From NCBI GenBank assembly GCA_015680685.1, contig MNCI01022060.1:572865-636864 (forward strand): DNA of 64,000 nucleotides, given 5' to 3'. Each line of letters starts with the position of its first letter. Position 1 is the first letter of the stretch. The stretch is from Gnetum montanum. Taxonomy: Eukaryota > Streptophyta > Gnetopsida > Gnetales > Gnetaceae. The notes under the pieces were generated by a model, which was given only the letters and a program-made list of their open reading frames with translations, ran no database searches and was not told the DNA's origin. Below, piece after piece: positions 33,990 through 46,535 of this stretch. A program made the position numbers and the translations under genes.

Positions 33990-34593
33990 CATCAATAGCC
34001 TAAACTCTATACCATCAGATTTTGAAGCAAGCTTACATTTTGATGATGCTTCAACTACATGAGGTGGAAACACTGCCGCAGTTATCACATTTCCCTCTCG
34101 GGAAATTCAACCCTTTTCATAGCACTTTACATTCCTTTGTATGAACAATGTAGCTAAGTATGAAGGACTCCTTAGGGACCTCTTAGCAATGCAAGAGCAA
34201 AAGTTTCAACATTTGGCAATTCGGGACGATTTGCAATTAGTTTTCAACTAGATCACTAAAGTCTACACTTGCAAGGCTTTGCATTTTCAACCTTATTGCG
34301 ATCTGGCTAAGAGTTTGCTAAAATAATTTGCAACATTGGACATTCAACATGTACCTCGTAATGAGAACACCGTAGCTAATGCACTAGCCATGTTAGCATT
34401 GAATGTGCCATCCCACTTGTTTGTCACTTTACCTACTTCGATAATAGAATGCACAGATTCTATTACTCAAGTGGAGCACATTGCATCTATCATCATCACA
34501 GATGTCCAAGAGTGGTACACCAACATTAAGGCTTACCTTCAACATGGTGAACCCCCACACAGCTTGACATCCTCTCCAAAGGATGCAATCTGA
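33990..34593 (+). pseudogene. Second RNase H-like domain (Tat hallmark), element B
   Basis: After the first RNase H, the frame reads FDDASTT, a stop, GGNTAAVITF, then MNNVAKYEGLLRDLLAMQEQ and later HVPRNENTVANALAMLAL. This is the DxA...NN-AEYEAL...NVAADALA pattern of the extra, archaeal-type RNase H described in Tat elements. Stops at about 34060, 34119, 34249 and 34324 break it. Confidence 0.7.
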
Positions 34594-35755
34594 AAGTGTG
34601 CCTGACAATATGTCCTTATAGGAGATAACACCTTATGTAAACACTCCTTTGATGGGATATTTCTAACTCACATTGGTAGGGAAGAAGCACAAAAAATTGT
34701 TAATGCAATCCATGAGGGACTATGTGGAGGACACATAGCCCCTAAGGCTATGATAGCAAAAACTAGATGCCTAGGGTACTACTGGCCTTGCATTGAACGA
34801 TATTGCCTTGCCAACGTTAGGATGTGTGATGTATGTCAACACCATGCAAATCTCATACATGTATCGCCTACTGGGTTACATCCTACACAGATTACATGGC
34901 CATTCCAATGATGGAGACTAGACATCATAGGACCCATCACACCTAAGTCTTCCGTAGGACATAGCTTCATAATCACCACAACTAAATACTTCACAAAGTG
35001 GGTGGAGGCTATTCCCCTAGGAAAGACTACATCTCAATAGGTTTGCCACTTTATCTTGGATAACATAGTAACAAAGTTTGGTCTTTTCATGACTATTGTG
35101 ATAGGTAACAAGCCATAATTTAGTAGCGTGGAAACCAAAACCTTTTGCAATAACCTTGGCATCAAGAAATCTTTTTCATTGCCATACTACCCATAGGCAA
35201 ATGGTCATGCAGAGGCAACAAATAAGGCCATCATGAACATGCTGAAAAAGATGCTTAGTAGTAGCAAAAGGGGATGGCATGAGCAAATCCTCTACGTGTT
35301 GTGGGCTTACCACACGACAATCTAGACGGCTATAGGTGAGACTCCATATAGTCTTGTTTACGGATCCGAAGAAATGTTACCTCTTGAATTGTAGGTTCCA
35401 TCACTTTGGATGATCCTCTCAAACATTGTAGATGAGGCTCAAAACAATGAGTCAAGGATCATCAATCTTGACTCTATAGAGGAGGAGCCAACCCAAATAA
35501 TTGATCGCATCAAATGGTACCAGAACAAGCAATGACAAAAGCAGCACTATAATTTGCATCAACGACCAATCAAGAAGAGAGACCTAGTCCTCAAAGCCAT
35601 TCGTGAGCATGCAAAAAAATTCTCAGCCAACTGGGAAGGCCCTTTTGTAGTCACAAAAGCCTATGAGAATTGGGTCTTCAAACTGGATGATATGGATGGC
35701 AACGAGTTTGCAAATTCTATTAACCACTTGCATCGTAAGCCATACTATGTCTAAC
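34594..35755 (+). pseudogene. Integrase of element B
   Basis: It joins retroelement cDNA to host DNA. A HHCC finger is visible (HEGLCGGHIAPKAM at about 34711, CDVCQHH at about 34828), then the catalytic core (RLDIIGPITPKSSVGHSF; KYFTKWVEAIPLGKTT; TAG in place of Gln at 35194-35196 in YYP-ANGHAEATNKAI), and the C-terminal part ANWEGPFVVTKAYENWVFKL ending RKPYYV at 35750-35755. At least seven in-frame stops are present. Confidence 0.8.
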
Positions 35756-35789
35756 ACAAAGGACTACATTGGGTATAGAGTAAGGTAAG

Positions 35790-36110
35790 ACAATCATATG
35801 CTATGATGTAAAACTAGCAAAGCATGTCCGCTGTGATGTAAAACTAGCATAGATAGTCTGCTATGACTATAAACTGGCACAGCAAGTCTACGATGACTAT
35901 AAACTAGCACAACATGTCTTTGGGCTATGACGTAAAACTGGCACCCATAGCATAGTCCACTGTGACCATAAACTGGCCATCCACTATCCGCTACGACATT
36001 AAACTAGCACAGTGGTTTGCTAGGACCTTAAACTGGCACATCACAATCTGATGGGACCTTAAACTAGCACATCTGATGGTCTACCAAGGCCATAAATTGG
36101 GTTCATAGTG
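35790..36110 (+). repeat. Tandem array after integrase, ~28-35 bp units
   Basis: About eleven units resembling GTCCGCTATGATGTAAAACT followed by AGCA and a variable spacer. It matches in core and position the array at 5383-5870 in element A. Confidence 0.8.
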
Positions 36111-37431
36111 CAATGCCTAGCTCACACCCACAACCCTACGAACAAGCGAGCATGCACACTTTCAAGTTTCTAGACAACATGGGATGGGGTGCTATAGTTC
36201 CAGAACACAATTCACGATGCTAAGGAAGCAACCTCTAGAACATATATAGCATCACCACCCTTGGCATCTTGATGATCTTCCAAAGATGTCGTTTAACATA
36301 TTTCTTACTTTCTGAAGTTAACGTTATCACTACCACTCATCCTAGTGGTAGCTCTTGCCATCAGCACCTGCTATTGGAGGCCCAGCACTATTGTGGCCTA
36401 GCCACAAGGCTGCCATCCTCCAGCCCTCGCCATTATCCAAGAAGCGTCCAACTATTAGATTTCTCACCTTACAACTAGACTACATGATGTTTACCTTGGG
36501 CAAGGAATCCTGAGCACCTACATCACCGCTGCTCCTAGTCTCTTCGGTGCCACCATTTCTAGCCTATCGTGGCCAGGGTTCGTGCTGGCCTTCTTGCTTT
36601 GGACATCGCACACCTCAACAAAAATACTCACCACCCTAGTTGTGTCTAAAGTAAGTGGGACTTTTCTCTTACTTCACCTCATGGTTGTTTGTTCTGGTTT
36701 TCTCTTTATTATGTCAAGAGGATATAAGCTAAGATGACGTCATTAAGAGATGTGCTTTGCCACAAAGGCTAAGACACTACATTGCTCCAAAGTATCTGCT
36801 TTGATTAACCTTGCTACTTAAGAGTACATGCCCTACTCTCCCTTTTTAGCTAGTTTAGCCTCCATTCCTTATATACTTTCAATTTTCCATATCCTATTTA
36901 CAAGCTTTCCCAATGCATAGAGCCCTCCCACATGCCCAACCATCAAGTCCATGATGGACGTAATGTAACTTGCCCCATGGGAAGCATCTATAGGCATGTC
37001 AAAGCCCCACATGGATGTAACACAACTCATCCTAAGGAGGAAACACCTATCCTGCAATAACAACTAGGTTGCTCGCAAGTGAACATGGGTGTATAGCAAA
37101 AGAAAAGCACAAAAAATGAAAAAGAACAAAAAAGCTCAAAAAAAACATCAAAGGTGCCTAAAACAAATGGCACAATGTAACACTTACTTTGGCCCTAAAT
37201 TAGCCATTTCTAAGCACTTTGGTAAGCCAACAGTTTTTCAAAATGTTGTATCTCACACTCATTCCTTTCCTGAACCTATTTCCTCAACTCCATCCCTTAC
37301 TCCCTATCCTACATCACTTTCCTAGCACTCTCAAATGTAGCAAAGTGTCATCTAAGCAGGCACTGAAGAGTAGTGTTGGTGTCTGGTTCTTCATGTTGTT
37401 TCGTATTCTTTTGTTGACAAAGAGGAGCCAT
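36111..37431 (+). other. 3' untranslated tail and polypurine tract of B
   Basis: No coding frame is recognised. An A-rich stretch lies at 37095-37165 as in element A's tail. It ends TTGTTGACAAAGAGGAGCC directly before the LTR start, the likely plus-strand primer. Confidence 0.55.
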
Positions 37432-37948
37432 TGAAACACCATAAATTTATGGATTCTCATAATTCAGTAGTCCTAGAATTTGGACAAGGGTCCTTGAAAG
37501 CATGGTGTCATGTTGGACCATGTAGACAATGCCCTCTACTGCACAGTCAATGTGGTGTCCAGTCACAAGGCCAGTTTGCATGAAAGAGGCACTGGGGGTA
37601 GACCATACAGTCCAGAAAATTTTCTATCTTTTGGGCTAACAAGCTTGCTACACCCTCTAGCTTGCCCATCTTGACACTTGGCCGGACTGACGGTCTACCT
37701 AGGGACCAAGCTAGAAGCTACTGAAAGTGTTCAGGATGAACAAAATAGTTTGCCAATTTTTCTAACTATAGGAGCCTACTATGCTACACAACATAGTAGG
37801 CCTTGAGGAGATTGATTGCACCTAGAAGATGTAGATTGATAACAATTCAATCCTTTGGGATATTTTCCCCACTTCATCCTTGATGCATGAGCAACATGAC
37901 ATAACAAAAATATGGCAAATTTCATCGGAGGTCCTCTTCACTTAAGTG

Positions 37949-38547
37949 CTACGCTGTGCTACGTTACGTAGTGTAGCACAGCGTAGTAGGGATACACTCT
38001 AGTAATACTCCCACTCAGATGGCTCTGATGGAGTAGGCACATTTGCCCATGTTTCAACCGACAAATAGGTTTTCTTTGCTTACACGCCAAGATATGACTG
38101 ACATCCCACAACAAAATGTTTGAAAGATTAAGTTAGAATCTAAGCCAAGATGGGTGTTACGTTGTAGTACACTACGCAGCGTAGCACAGTGTAGCGAGGA
38201 TAGAACACATGAAGGCCCTTTTCCAAGTTGTTTCAACAAGATGACTACACTTCACCATACTTCAACCTCCAAGACTGACTATCTCTCTTAGCCCTCAAGC
38301 TCCAAGAAAATTTTCTTAACACAACATTACAAAATCAAGCAAGGATGCATGTCATATTGGTTACTACGCTGTAGCGAGGATGCAAAACACCAAGGTGTTC
38401 CAAGGATGAACTCAGTAGGTCCCAAGACCTTTAAGCATGAAAGAAAAGGTTGCAATTGCTTACCTAGCTACACCTCAAATAGGTATTTTTGGCTTATAGA
38501 AAAAATTTCATCTAAGACTGATGGCTATGCTATGCAGCATAGCATAG
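37949..38547. repeat. TAGC palindromes in the B LTR (U3)
   Basis: Perfect arms CTACGCTGTGCTAC (37949-37962) and GTAGCACAGCGTAG (37973-37986) form one hairpin. CTATGCTATGC and GCATAGCATAG around one base form another at 38525-38547. Related pieces occur at about 38158-38205, 38363-38380, 38560-38580 and 38890-38915. Confidence 0.85.
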
Positions 38548-38983
38548 TGTAGTGTGTGGGTATTTACGCTACGCCAATATGTTGGATAGTGTAAACAATG
38601 CAACACTCGCGTACCAACCTCAAGACATCTTTAGTTAGCTACAGAACTTGTTAGTAGTAGTTACTTAGGCAAAATTAGCAAGTTTTCCTTGTTTTGCACT
38701 CCCTAGTTATCCCCAAAGTTGTTCCTACACTTAACCCTTCTTGCAAGAGTAGGGAAGACATAGTCCTGGAGCACAGGCTCCACTTTGCATTCATTGTTGG
38801 CAGTTTTCTTTACAACAAACATAGTAGCTCACTGGACTCTAGCACATGCAGCATGAATAGTATGGTCATAGCATGACAGGTTTGACATCCAACACTACAC
38901 AGTAGCACGGCATGGTCACGTTTGCACTTTGTGGGACCCAGGACACATGGCATCCAACCACATTTTCCTCCTACTCCTGGTCC

Positions 38984-38991
38984 TATAAATA
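38984..38991 (+). promoter_or_regulatory. LTR TATA box, element B
   Basis: TATAAATA in the context CCTATAAATACTCC, matching the setting in element A's LTR. A TAGCACGG-containing motif lies about 80 bases upstream. Confidence 0.6.
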
Positions 38992-39999
38992 CTCCAACAA
39001 ACAATGTTCAAAGCTTTTTCTTTTGGACGTTTGGCTTTTGCATAGTTGGATTTGAGATTCATCTTTCTTGTGCTTGGCTTCTGGCATTTTTTTAGCATAG
39101 TTGGCTTTTAAGCATGTTTGACATCTTGGCATTTTGGCTCCCTAGCAATTGGTCTTGGCAAGCAGACTAGCAAGTAGAAGGACCTTGTTAGCAAGCTGTT
39201 GATAGTAGTTAAAGGGGTTATGACCATATTGCTTCATTGTAAGTTGTTCTTGTCCCCACTTCCATCTTTCATACATCTCCTTTATTCAAGCAAAGATCAG
39301 ATCCCTTGATCCTAGGGCAATGCATTTTCTCACCCAAACTTGCTTCATTTTGTTTTGTTATTTTCATGTTTTGCATTACTCTTAATCAATTCACATCTAC
39401 CGTTTATTATTCAAGGTGCATATAACATCTTTAAAACTACCATTTACAAAAGGTTATTGTACACTAGTTAAGTCCATGTCTGATCAACTAGATTGTTGAG
39501 GGCAACCTGCATCTGTTTACATCTAGCACGAACCTCACATGAATCCAGGGTTAGGCTATATGGCAAGTGACCTCTCGGTGTTCCAGCCACTAACTTTTTC
39601 AGTTGCTACACTTTTCTCTAGTGTGGTTGTGATGGAAATTCTCCTTGCATAGTGGGTGGTGGCACTAATGGCAAAGAGTAAGGAGTTTGATCTGATGAAT
39701 TAGTTGTTACAAATGCATGTATGAATTGGAGTCTATCCTTGGTGGTGTCATTCTATGGTATTCAATTGGATAATATTATGGAGCTTGAATGACTATATTA
39801 CCTAGAGAGATTGGACATTGTACATAGTATCCATATGGGTCTAGTTGCTACTATAGATACTATTGTTGTGCTATGGCATGGCCCAAGATTGGGGTTATTG
39901 CCACTACTGATGATATTGCTCCTATAGCTATGGATAGGCTTCACTGGGCTTTCCTATAGTTACCTTGAGGATAAGGTAATTGTTTGGGCATTTGTCTCT

Positions 40000-41300
40000 T
40001 GATAAAATTAGGGTTAAGTACATATACCCCTATTTCTTGTAAGTGTATCATTAGGAGACAACATCCTTTGGGATGTTCATACTAGCACATGATGAATCCT
40101 TCCTCATCTTTGAAGCTTGTTCATGAACATTTAGCCACTAAGGACACTTTTCCCTTGTGTCCAAAATCTCATTTCTTTTTCTTATCTTTGCCTTTTCCAA
40201 AGGCTTGCTTATTCGTTCTTCCACTATCTTTAAGGCTATTATAAACTTCTCATCAACTGAATCCCACATCTTCTCTACTTTAGCTGTTATGTCAATGATG
40301 AATTTTTGAATCAATAAAGTCTTCATTTGAATCACTTGGTCCAAGGTTTCTTCTTCTTGTGGGTCACAAACTCTTGCATCCCTTTTTCAGATGGATGGAT
40401 CTTTATTGTATTCCTTTTCTCATTTCCTTTTTCTTAGTTTTCCCTCTTTCTTAGCCACTTGATCAATTAGCTTTTGTATCTGATGGGTAGACATTTTGTA
40501 TAATCAACCTTGGGCATAAGCACCAAGGATCTCTCTATTCTTGTTCCAAAGCCCATCAACAATGTGCCTCAATTGCTTTCGTTGAGAAAATCCACAACCT
40601 AGGCATCTATACAATCGTGAATAATATTGGTCCATTACCGCATCAATAGATTCATGGGTCCCTTGTTTTCATCCTTGGATCTATTTTCATAGATTGGACA
40701 CCTAAGAATAAGTTTGATATTTTTCATTAAAAAATTTGAGCATGGTACTTCACCTTCTTATTGATTCTAGTTCTAGTAATTTATACCAACTCTCAACCTC
40801 TTTCACAACTATCTTCAAGAATAACTTCAATTTTTGCTAATTTCTTTCTATGTTTTATAGGGTACAAGCATTGTGGAATGCTTGAAGGTGCTATTGAAGA
40901 TTAGAAATGTAACCACCTTGAAATTCGAGCATATTATTCATGCTTAGCTACTTGATGTGGCTATCCTAGATGTGTCAAGTTGGTATGTAGACAACTTCCT
41001 GGATATTGATCATACTACGAGTTGCTATCAAGGGTTCATCATTGTGATTGGGTTCATGATCTTTGTTGTAGCAATAACCCCTTCAATGCTCATATCTATA
41101 TTAATCCTTCCTTCTATCCCTATGTCTTCTTAGTTCATGGTTTTCATCTTCTTCATCAGAGTGTCTTGGACAATGGTTATAGAAATCATAAGCTCCATTT
41201 CTCCCTATCATGGTCTCGATACTTCTATCTTCTATTGTCAAAGTCCATCGATGATTATGAAGATGAAGATGAGGTAGTAGGAGAATAATGCTAGCTTATG
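40000..41300 (-). pseudogene. gag of element E
   Basis: Right to left: a capsid-like core around 40860-40740 (HLQAFHNACTL), then RRCLGCGFSQRKQLRHIVDG-type sequence near 40560-40610, the open stretch 40344-40138 (KFIIDITAKVEKMWDSVDEKF), and HEHPKGCCLLM-like sequence near 40060. The order matches gag of elements C and D. Numerous stops. The part from 39611 to 40000 is a low-complexity tail. Confidence 0.6.
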
Positions 41301-42050
41301 CTCCCTTGATGAATCTAGTATTTCTCCTCATGGGATTTAGTATAACTCTTGGCCTTGAGTTTTACTTATACTTGGAGTCTATTTCCTCCCTTCTAAGTGT
41401 CTATGCTAGGGCAAAATGTAATTGAACTTTAATAGGTTCCTCAAGTCAAACGATAGGTATTTGAGAAGGATCCTCATGATGTCTGTGGAGTTTCTCTATA
41501 ATAATGCATCCTCATCGAGTTCATATAGGATAACTAAAGTGTTAACCCACTTCCCATTGTTATGTACATGCTTAATTTCCATGGTAGCATCTCTTTTCAT
41601 TTGGTCCTTCATGGGTTAAAATGGCCTTGTTATGTACTTAGTCACATGGTATCCTTCTTGTACATGGTTTAGATTCATACCCCTTAAGGTAGTTTGAAGC
41701 ATGATAAGTGTTGTTCACTCTAGAGACAAGACTATGTTACCCTATATGTCTCTCCACCTCATTTTCCTATCTTGATGAAAGATGAAAGTAAAGTCTAGAT
41801 GGTATGGATCAGTGTGAGCATCTATGATTATAGTTTGCATGGACATCCCCTAGTCTTCTTCCTAACTAGTTTTATCATTGCCTCTTTTTAGATCTTTAGT
41901 AAGTGATGATTAGTCTTGAAGTGAAGCCAGGTTTAAACTATGATTCTTTTTAATTATGTGTTTTCAAGTTTACTTAGAGATTATAGGTTTTAACTTTGAA
42001 TTCCTAATACAATGAACTTTTTGAAATCAACTACTTAGCACACATTAGCT

Positions 42051-42068
42051 ATCCTTGGAATGGTTCCA
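42051..42068 (-). other. Degenerate Asp-tRNA-type primer site, element E
   Basis: The minus strand reads TGGAACCATTCCAAGGAT one base from the LTR. Its first and last positions match the TGGCGCCATTGCCGGGGAT site of element C, and its CCAAGGA core matches that of D. Confidence 0.55.
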
Positions 42069-42069
42069 A

Positions 42070-42354
42070 TGATGAGTGGTGGAGTAATCCAACACCCAAC
42101 CATACAAGTTACAAGTGTTCACACATAGCCCAATCGTAATTTATAGATAGACAATGTTGATATGCTATTAGTTGAGTTAAGTTCAAGACCATTGTCTTTC
42201 CATGTGAAGCTAGTGAAGTCTATGTGTATGGTTTAGCTCATAATGAGGCATATGATATTTGATGTTGTTCAGCCATCATTACTCCTAGCAGTCATGGTGA
42301 AAATGAAAACGATTTCTAAATCTAAGAAAAATAAGTAAATGAATCTATCCTAGC
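42070..42354 (-). repeat. 5' LTR of element E, left piece
   Basis: It starts TGATGAGTGG like the other Athila LTRs. It is broken at CTAGC (42350-42354) by element F and resumes at 46541 (CTATGAAGATAAGCATC) through ACTTTATCA at 46979. Joined in order, the two parts follow element C's LTR (GAATCTA...AGCCTA...GAGCATCT). The right piece carries a decayed GATATC-type array at 46880-46965. Confidence 0.8.
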
Positions 42355-43200
42355 TCATGAGCAGCAAGGTTACCCTACACCCAACCATACGAATCACTAA
42401 GGCATTCACACATGATCTAGTTGAATTCCATGGATCCATATTTCTTTAGTGCACTAGTTCCTTTAGGAAGTGAAATTGAATTGAGAACATTTTTTGTCTT
42501 CCCAACTATACTTGTGAAGCTCAAGGGTATGGTTAAAGTGCAACTGAGATATATGATTTTTATAATTTTATGTTTTATAAGTTTGATCACCCATAACAAT
42601 AATGGAAGGTAAAGTAATTTAAGACCTAATTTATCTACTACCTAGCTAGCCTAACACAAGTACCTATTTCACTTTCCTAGACATATCTTGAACAAATATA
42701 ATACTATTGCATTATCAAACGTTAAGCATTGCTTGGTTACCAAGCACTATATGTATGCTTGAAATGGTCATGCTTGTGTTCATTAACAACTGGAAATTAA
42801 TTACTTCATTCAAATGCATTAAAATAAAGTGCATAGAACTAAAGTGCATTAAAGTAAACATTAATCTATTCTCAGTGCTGTAAGGATTATCAAAAGAATT
42901 CATTTTTATTCCCGTCATACTGCTATGCTTAAGTACATCAATGTTCGAACAAAGATCCATACATACTCAGACTTCTGTTGCAGGCACTCAAAAAATATTC
43001 TAACTTTGGACAAAACAAACTACAAGAGTTTCACTACTTTGATAGAAAAACTATATGAAAACCATAAGCCCAAGCACTATATTTATAGGCTGGTGTATCC
43101 CTGCCAACATTGGATATCTAATGTCACATTTGGGCTCTGACATCGAATACTCAACATTGAGGCTCTAATTTTAGAGCAAATGAAGAAATGTGCTTCATCA
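42355..43200 (-). repeat. 3' LTR of element F
   Basis: 846 bp from TCATGAGCAGC (normally TGATGAG) to TGCTTCATCA. Its right third matches 46246-46535. TATAAATA lies on the minus strand near 43080. The adjoining TACCTCCACAACTAAAT is the inverted polypurine region. Confidence 0.8.
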
Positions 43201-45189
43201 TACCTCCACAACTAAATAAAAACTTGTCCTTGAGTGAAGAAAAGGAGGAACAGGTTCCTTACAAAATATTGAGAAGGTATGGGATTATTGACTAACATAC
43301 AAATTAACTCAAATGTAATAGATAGACTCTAAGTGCCCAAGTGTGTGGAGTTACAATTTTTTACAAAATTAGGTGTTCGTGATAAGATGAGTAAAAACCC
43401 TAGATAAAAATAACATCCAACACCTCTTGGTAGCTGAAGAGCAAGGGAGAAGATTCAACTATCATGAATGATCCTTGTCATAAGGTGCTACTGCATCATC
43501 CTTAGTGAAGATAGTCCTCCTTCCAATCCATGCTTCCCACTACAATCACAATAGAATTATGAATTAGTATGCAATGTGTAATAGATATCTATTAAGTACC
43601 TTATCTCATTGGTGGTTACACATAGCTAGGTCATGATTGTGATAGATTGATTTCTTTAGTAGTGTTAGTAGGAAGTCTAACAAATAGGATAAAATAGATA
43701 AGTGGTCCATTTAAATTTGAAATATTTCAACACAAGGAAATATTTGAAGAGAGTGTAAGAATTCACAATAATAAAAAGAAAAATTTATTGAACAATTTTG
43801 TGAAGATGTGCACAATTGGATGTCATTGATGAGGTAAACAAAAGAATTTGATTGAGTGTTTAAGGGTAAAGAACTTAACTAACCCAACCAAACAATATGC
43901 AAGTTTGTCCTTTCCAAAGTGAGCACTAGCCTTTTATTACCCTTGCATAGCTTCAAACTAAGAAGTCCATGGGCCCCATGGATGATTAATGGTTATGGAA
44001 TATTAATTACAAAAACCTGAAAGAAACTACCTAAGAATTCTGACACATCAAACCAAGACATCAAACAAGAGCATGAAACCAGTAGTGAGGTGAGACATTG
44101 AAAGCATAGATGAATGAGAGAGAGAGTGGAATAAAGTTCCTGATTGAAGCCCCTTGTGGATTTTGTGGTTAAATGACTTGATAAGATCCATCATTAGTCT
44201 ATATCAAAACCAACCACATTCAATGACTTTACATCACCATTCTAAGACCAATCCATCCCCTGAGACACAAGAGTGCTTCCATAGAACAACCACCATTCCT
44301 TATTAGAGAAGAAAAGAGAAGTAGAAAGTGAGGAAGGGCCTTAGTTAGAGAGAATCTTCAATCATGGGTAACTTGTCTTTCTAGTTCCATAATCAATGCT
44401 TGTAGCTCATTTATTTATTTTTTAAGTGTGTACTTTGAATTCCCATTGATTTTTTTTTTTTTTTTGAAATGTGAACCACACAATGCAAAGATGTATGCAT
44501 TTTTTCTAAGTGGTATGCTTTGAATTCTCATTGTTTCTTATATGAGAACCACACCATGCAAAGACTTATTCAACTTCCTTTTATTGGTTGACACAAAATA
44601 GTAAGAAGTCCATGAAAACACACATGCACCAAGGTAAATAGAAAGGCATAAAGAATACTGAATCTTCTTGAAGGCACACCCTATTCAAAACTTTGAATCC
44701 TTTTCAATTCTAAAAACTACCAAAGTCACAAATTTGTTAAAGTTTTATTAATAAAAAAGGGACTGCATATTTCCAAAACAAGGAAAACCATAGAGTTTGT
44801 GGATGGGTGGATGTTGTGGACTCACTACTCGTTGCATAAACATGAAACCATGTCCTAATTATCAATAATAAAATTCAAATCTAAAATCCAAACACCAATA
44901 ATCAAATTACAAAATAGTACATACCACCATCAAGCAACCAATTACCACTGCACCTAACACTTATTAACAAAAAGTTAGAAAATCACACTAGAATAAAAAA
45001 AATATAAAAGAAAGAATAAGATATTCAAGAAATAGAAAATGTACTAATGATGGTGTAAAACAAAAATTAGAAAATATTAATAACCTGAAAATGAGAATAT
45101 GTACAATAAAGAATGTGCAAAATAAAAAATGTTTAAAACAAAACGATGAAAAGCTAAGGAGCCACATATATGATTATCATGGATGACCA
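43201..45189 (-). other. 3' interior of element F, non-coding
   Basis: No gene is recognised. The stretches near 43880-43940 and 44400-44560 match, in reverse, element D at about 56150-56280 and 55550-55720, so this is the post-integrase part of the same family. It contains a run of 19 T. I see no third ORF like that of D. Confidence 0.6.
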
Positions 45190-46237
45190 TCTCCCTCATG
45201 AATGAATTGAAAGGAGGAGATTAGAAATATGGGGCATGGTTGTCCATCTAATGAGGCACTTGTTGTATTAGCTAGCTTATGCTCATGAAAAGGTTTGACT
45301 TGTTGTATTTTGACTTGCTATTTATTGTCTAGGCTCTCAAGTTTGTAGATCATCATGGCCTTACCCCGAAAAGTTTTGTAAATGATGTAAGGTCCTTTCC
45401 ATAATGTTTGGAACTTAGTTTGTTAAGGTACATATGTGGGGTTCTAGTAGAGAACCTTTTCTCCTAGTTGAAATTTGACTTTTCTAATTTTAAGATCATG
45501 AAGCATTTTATTATAGGCCTTGTGCAACTCGTTAGATGATAAGGCCACCAATTGATTTTCATGTAGCAAATTGAGATTCGTTAATCATTATTTTTGTGCT
45601 AAACTTAGGTCAAGGTCAAGGTCATAGGCTATTGAAAGTGTATAGAGCTCAAATTGAATAGGAAGTGTTGGTAATTTTTCTACACAAGCTCATAGGAAGA
45701 ATAGCCTATAGGAAGTTTCCATGTTAAGGGGCAGGCCTAAAGGGCATCGTTAAGTTTTGTGCTCTAGTATTTCCTATATTTTCTAATAGTTCTTATTAGA
45801 ATCCTTATGATTTCCCTATTGGTAACCATAGCTTAACCATTAGCTTGGGGGTGGTAGGGTGTTGTGAGTTTATGTTCAACCCTTAGGCATTTCCTAAGCT
45901 TCTAAAAAGTAGTGCTTGTAAAGTGAGTTCCATTATTAAAAATTAATGCATGTGGCACATCAAAACTATTTACAACATTTTGTTGTACAAATAGAGTAGT
46001 AATAGAAGATGTACAATTTGTGACAGTTGTTGCTTCTACACATTTTGTACAATAGTCAATATAAACTATGATGTACACCTTTTCATTTGACATGGGTATG
46101 ATGGGATCCATGAAGTGAATGCCCTAGATGTCGAAGGGTTCTAGTGGTTGAATCTATTATTGAGGATTCTTCATTCAAGTAGTCATTCCACCATCTCATT
46201 GGCATCATTCACAAGAGCAAACATAGTGGTAAGCATC
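45190..46237 (-). pseudogene. Integrase fragment of element F
   Basis: The minus strand near 46237-46100 gives a broken finger (SCE-CQ-DGGMT), then MDPIIPMSNEKVYIIVYIDY and TKCVEATTVTNCTSSITTLF with FNNGTHF (46111-45902). It matches element D's integrase closely. The N-terminal finger is cut by the deletion next to 46240. Stops are frequent downstream. Confidence 0.65.
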
Positions 46238-46245
46238 CCTTAAAA

Positions 46246-46535
46246 GTTTTTTTTTATTCCCATCACACTACTACACTTAGGTACATCAGTGTTCGAACAA
46301 AGATCTATACACACTCAAACTCCTACTGTGGGCACTCAAAAAATATTCTAACTCTGGAGAAAACAAACTGCAAGAGTTTCACTACTTTTATTTAAAAAAC
46401 TATATAAAAATTATGAGCCCAAGCATTATATTTATAGGCTAGTGTATACCTCTTGACATCAGATATCTAATGTTGCACCTAGGCTTCAATGTCAAGTACC
46501 CAACGTTGGAGCAAATAAAAAAATGTGCTTCATCA
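46246..46535 (-). repeat. 5' LTR of element F, truncated
   Basis: It matches 42895-43200 (shared GTTCGAACAAAGATC, CACTCAAAAAATATTC and AAAAATGTGCTTCATCA). It ends at CATCA before the target duplication. It begins after a T-run at the deletion point. Confidence 0.8.

Larger units (their letters stand above)
23956..39610 (+). mobile_element. Element B: Tat-lineage LTR retrotransposon, 5'-truncated
   Basis: It starts abruptly inside gag at the chromovirus junction and runs to the end of a 2.2-kb LTR. Order: partial gag, protease, a 6.2-kb putative intron holding two tandem arrays and an antisense gene, RT, RNase H, second RNase H-like domain, integrase, a third array, untranslated tail, purine tract, 3' LTR. 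The second RNase H-like domain after the first is a known hallmark of the Tat lineage. Many in-frame stops show it is dead. The 5' LTR and gag start are absent from the window. Confidence 0.85.
37432..39610 (+). repeat. 3' LTR of element B
   Basis: It starts TGAAACACC after the purine tract, like element A's LTR, and ends TTGCTACA, about 2.18 kb. The end follows CTCGGTGTTCCAGCC, which parallels the U5 end of A's LTR. It has a TATA box at 38984-38991 and several TAGC-rich palindromes. No partner LTR lies in the window, so the right end is inferred from A. Confidence 0.6.
42355..46535 (-). mobile_element. Element F: internally deleted Athila-like element
   Basis: It is nested in E's LTR with target duplication CTAGC at 42350-42354 and 46536-46540. 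It has a full 3' LTR on the left, a 3' interior, part of an integrase, and only the last ~290 bp of the 5' LTR on the right. Everything from within the 5' LTR through RT is deleted. The integrase fragment is close to that of element D. Confidence 0.8.
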
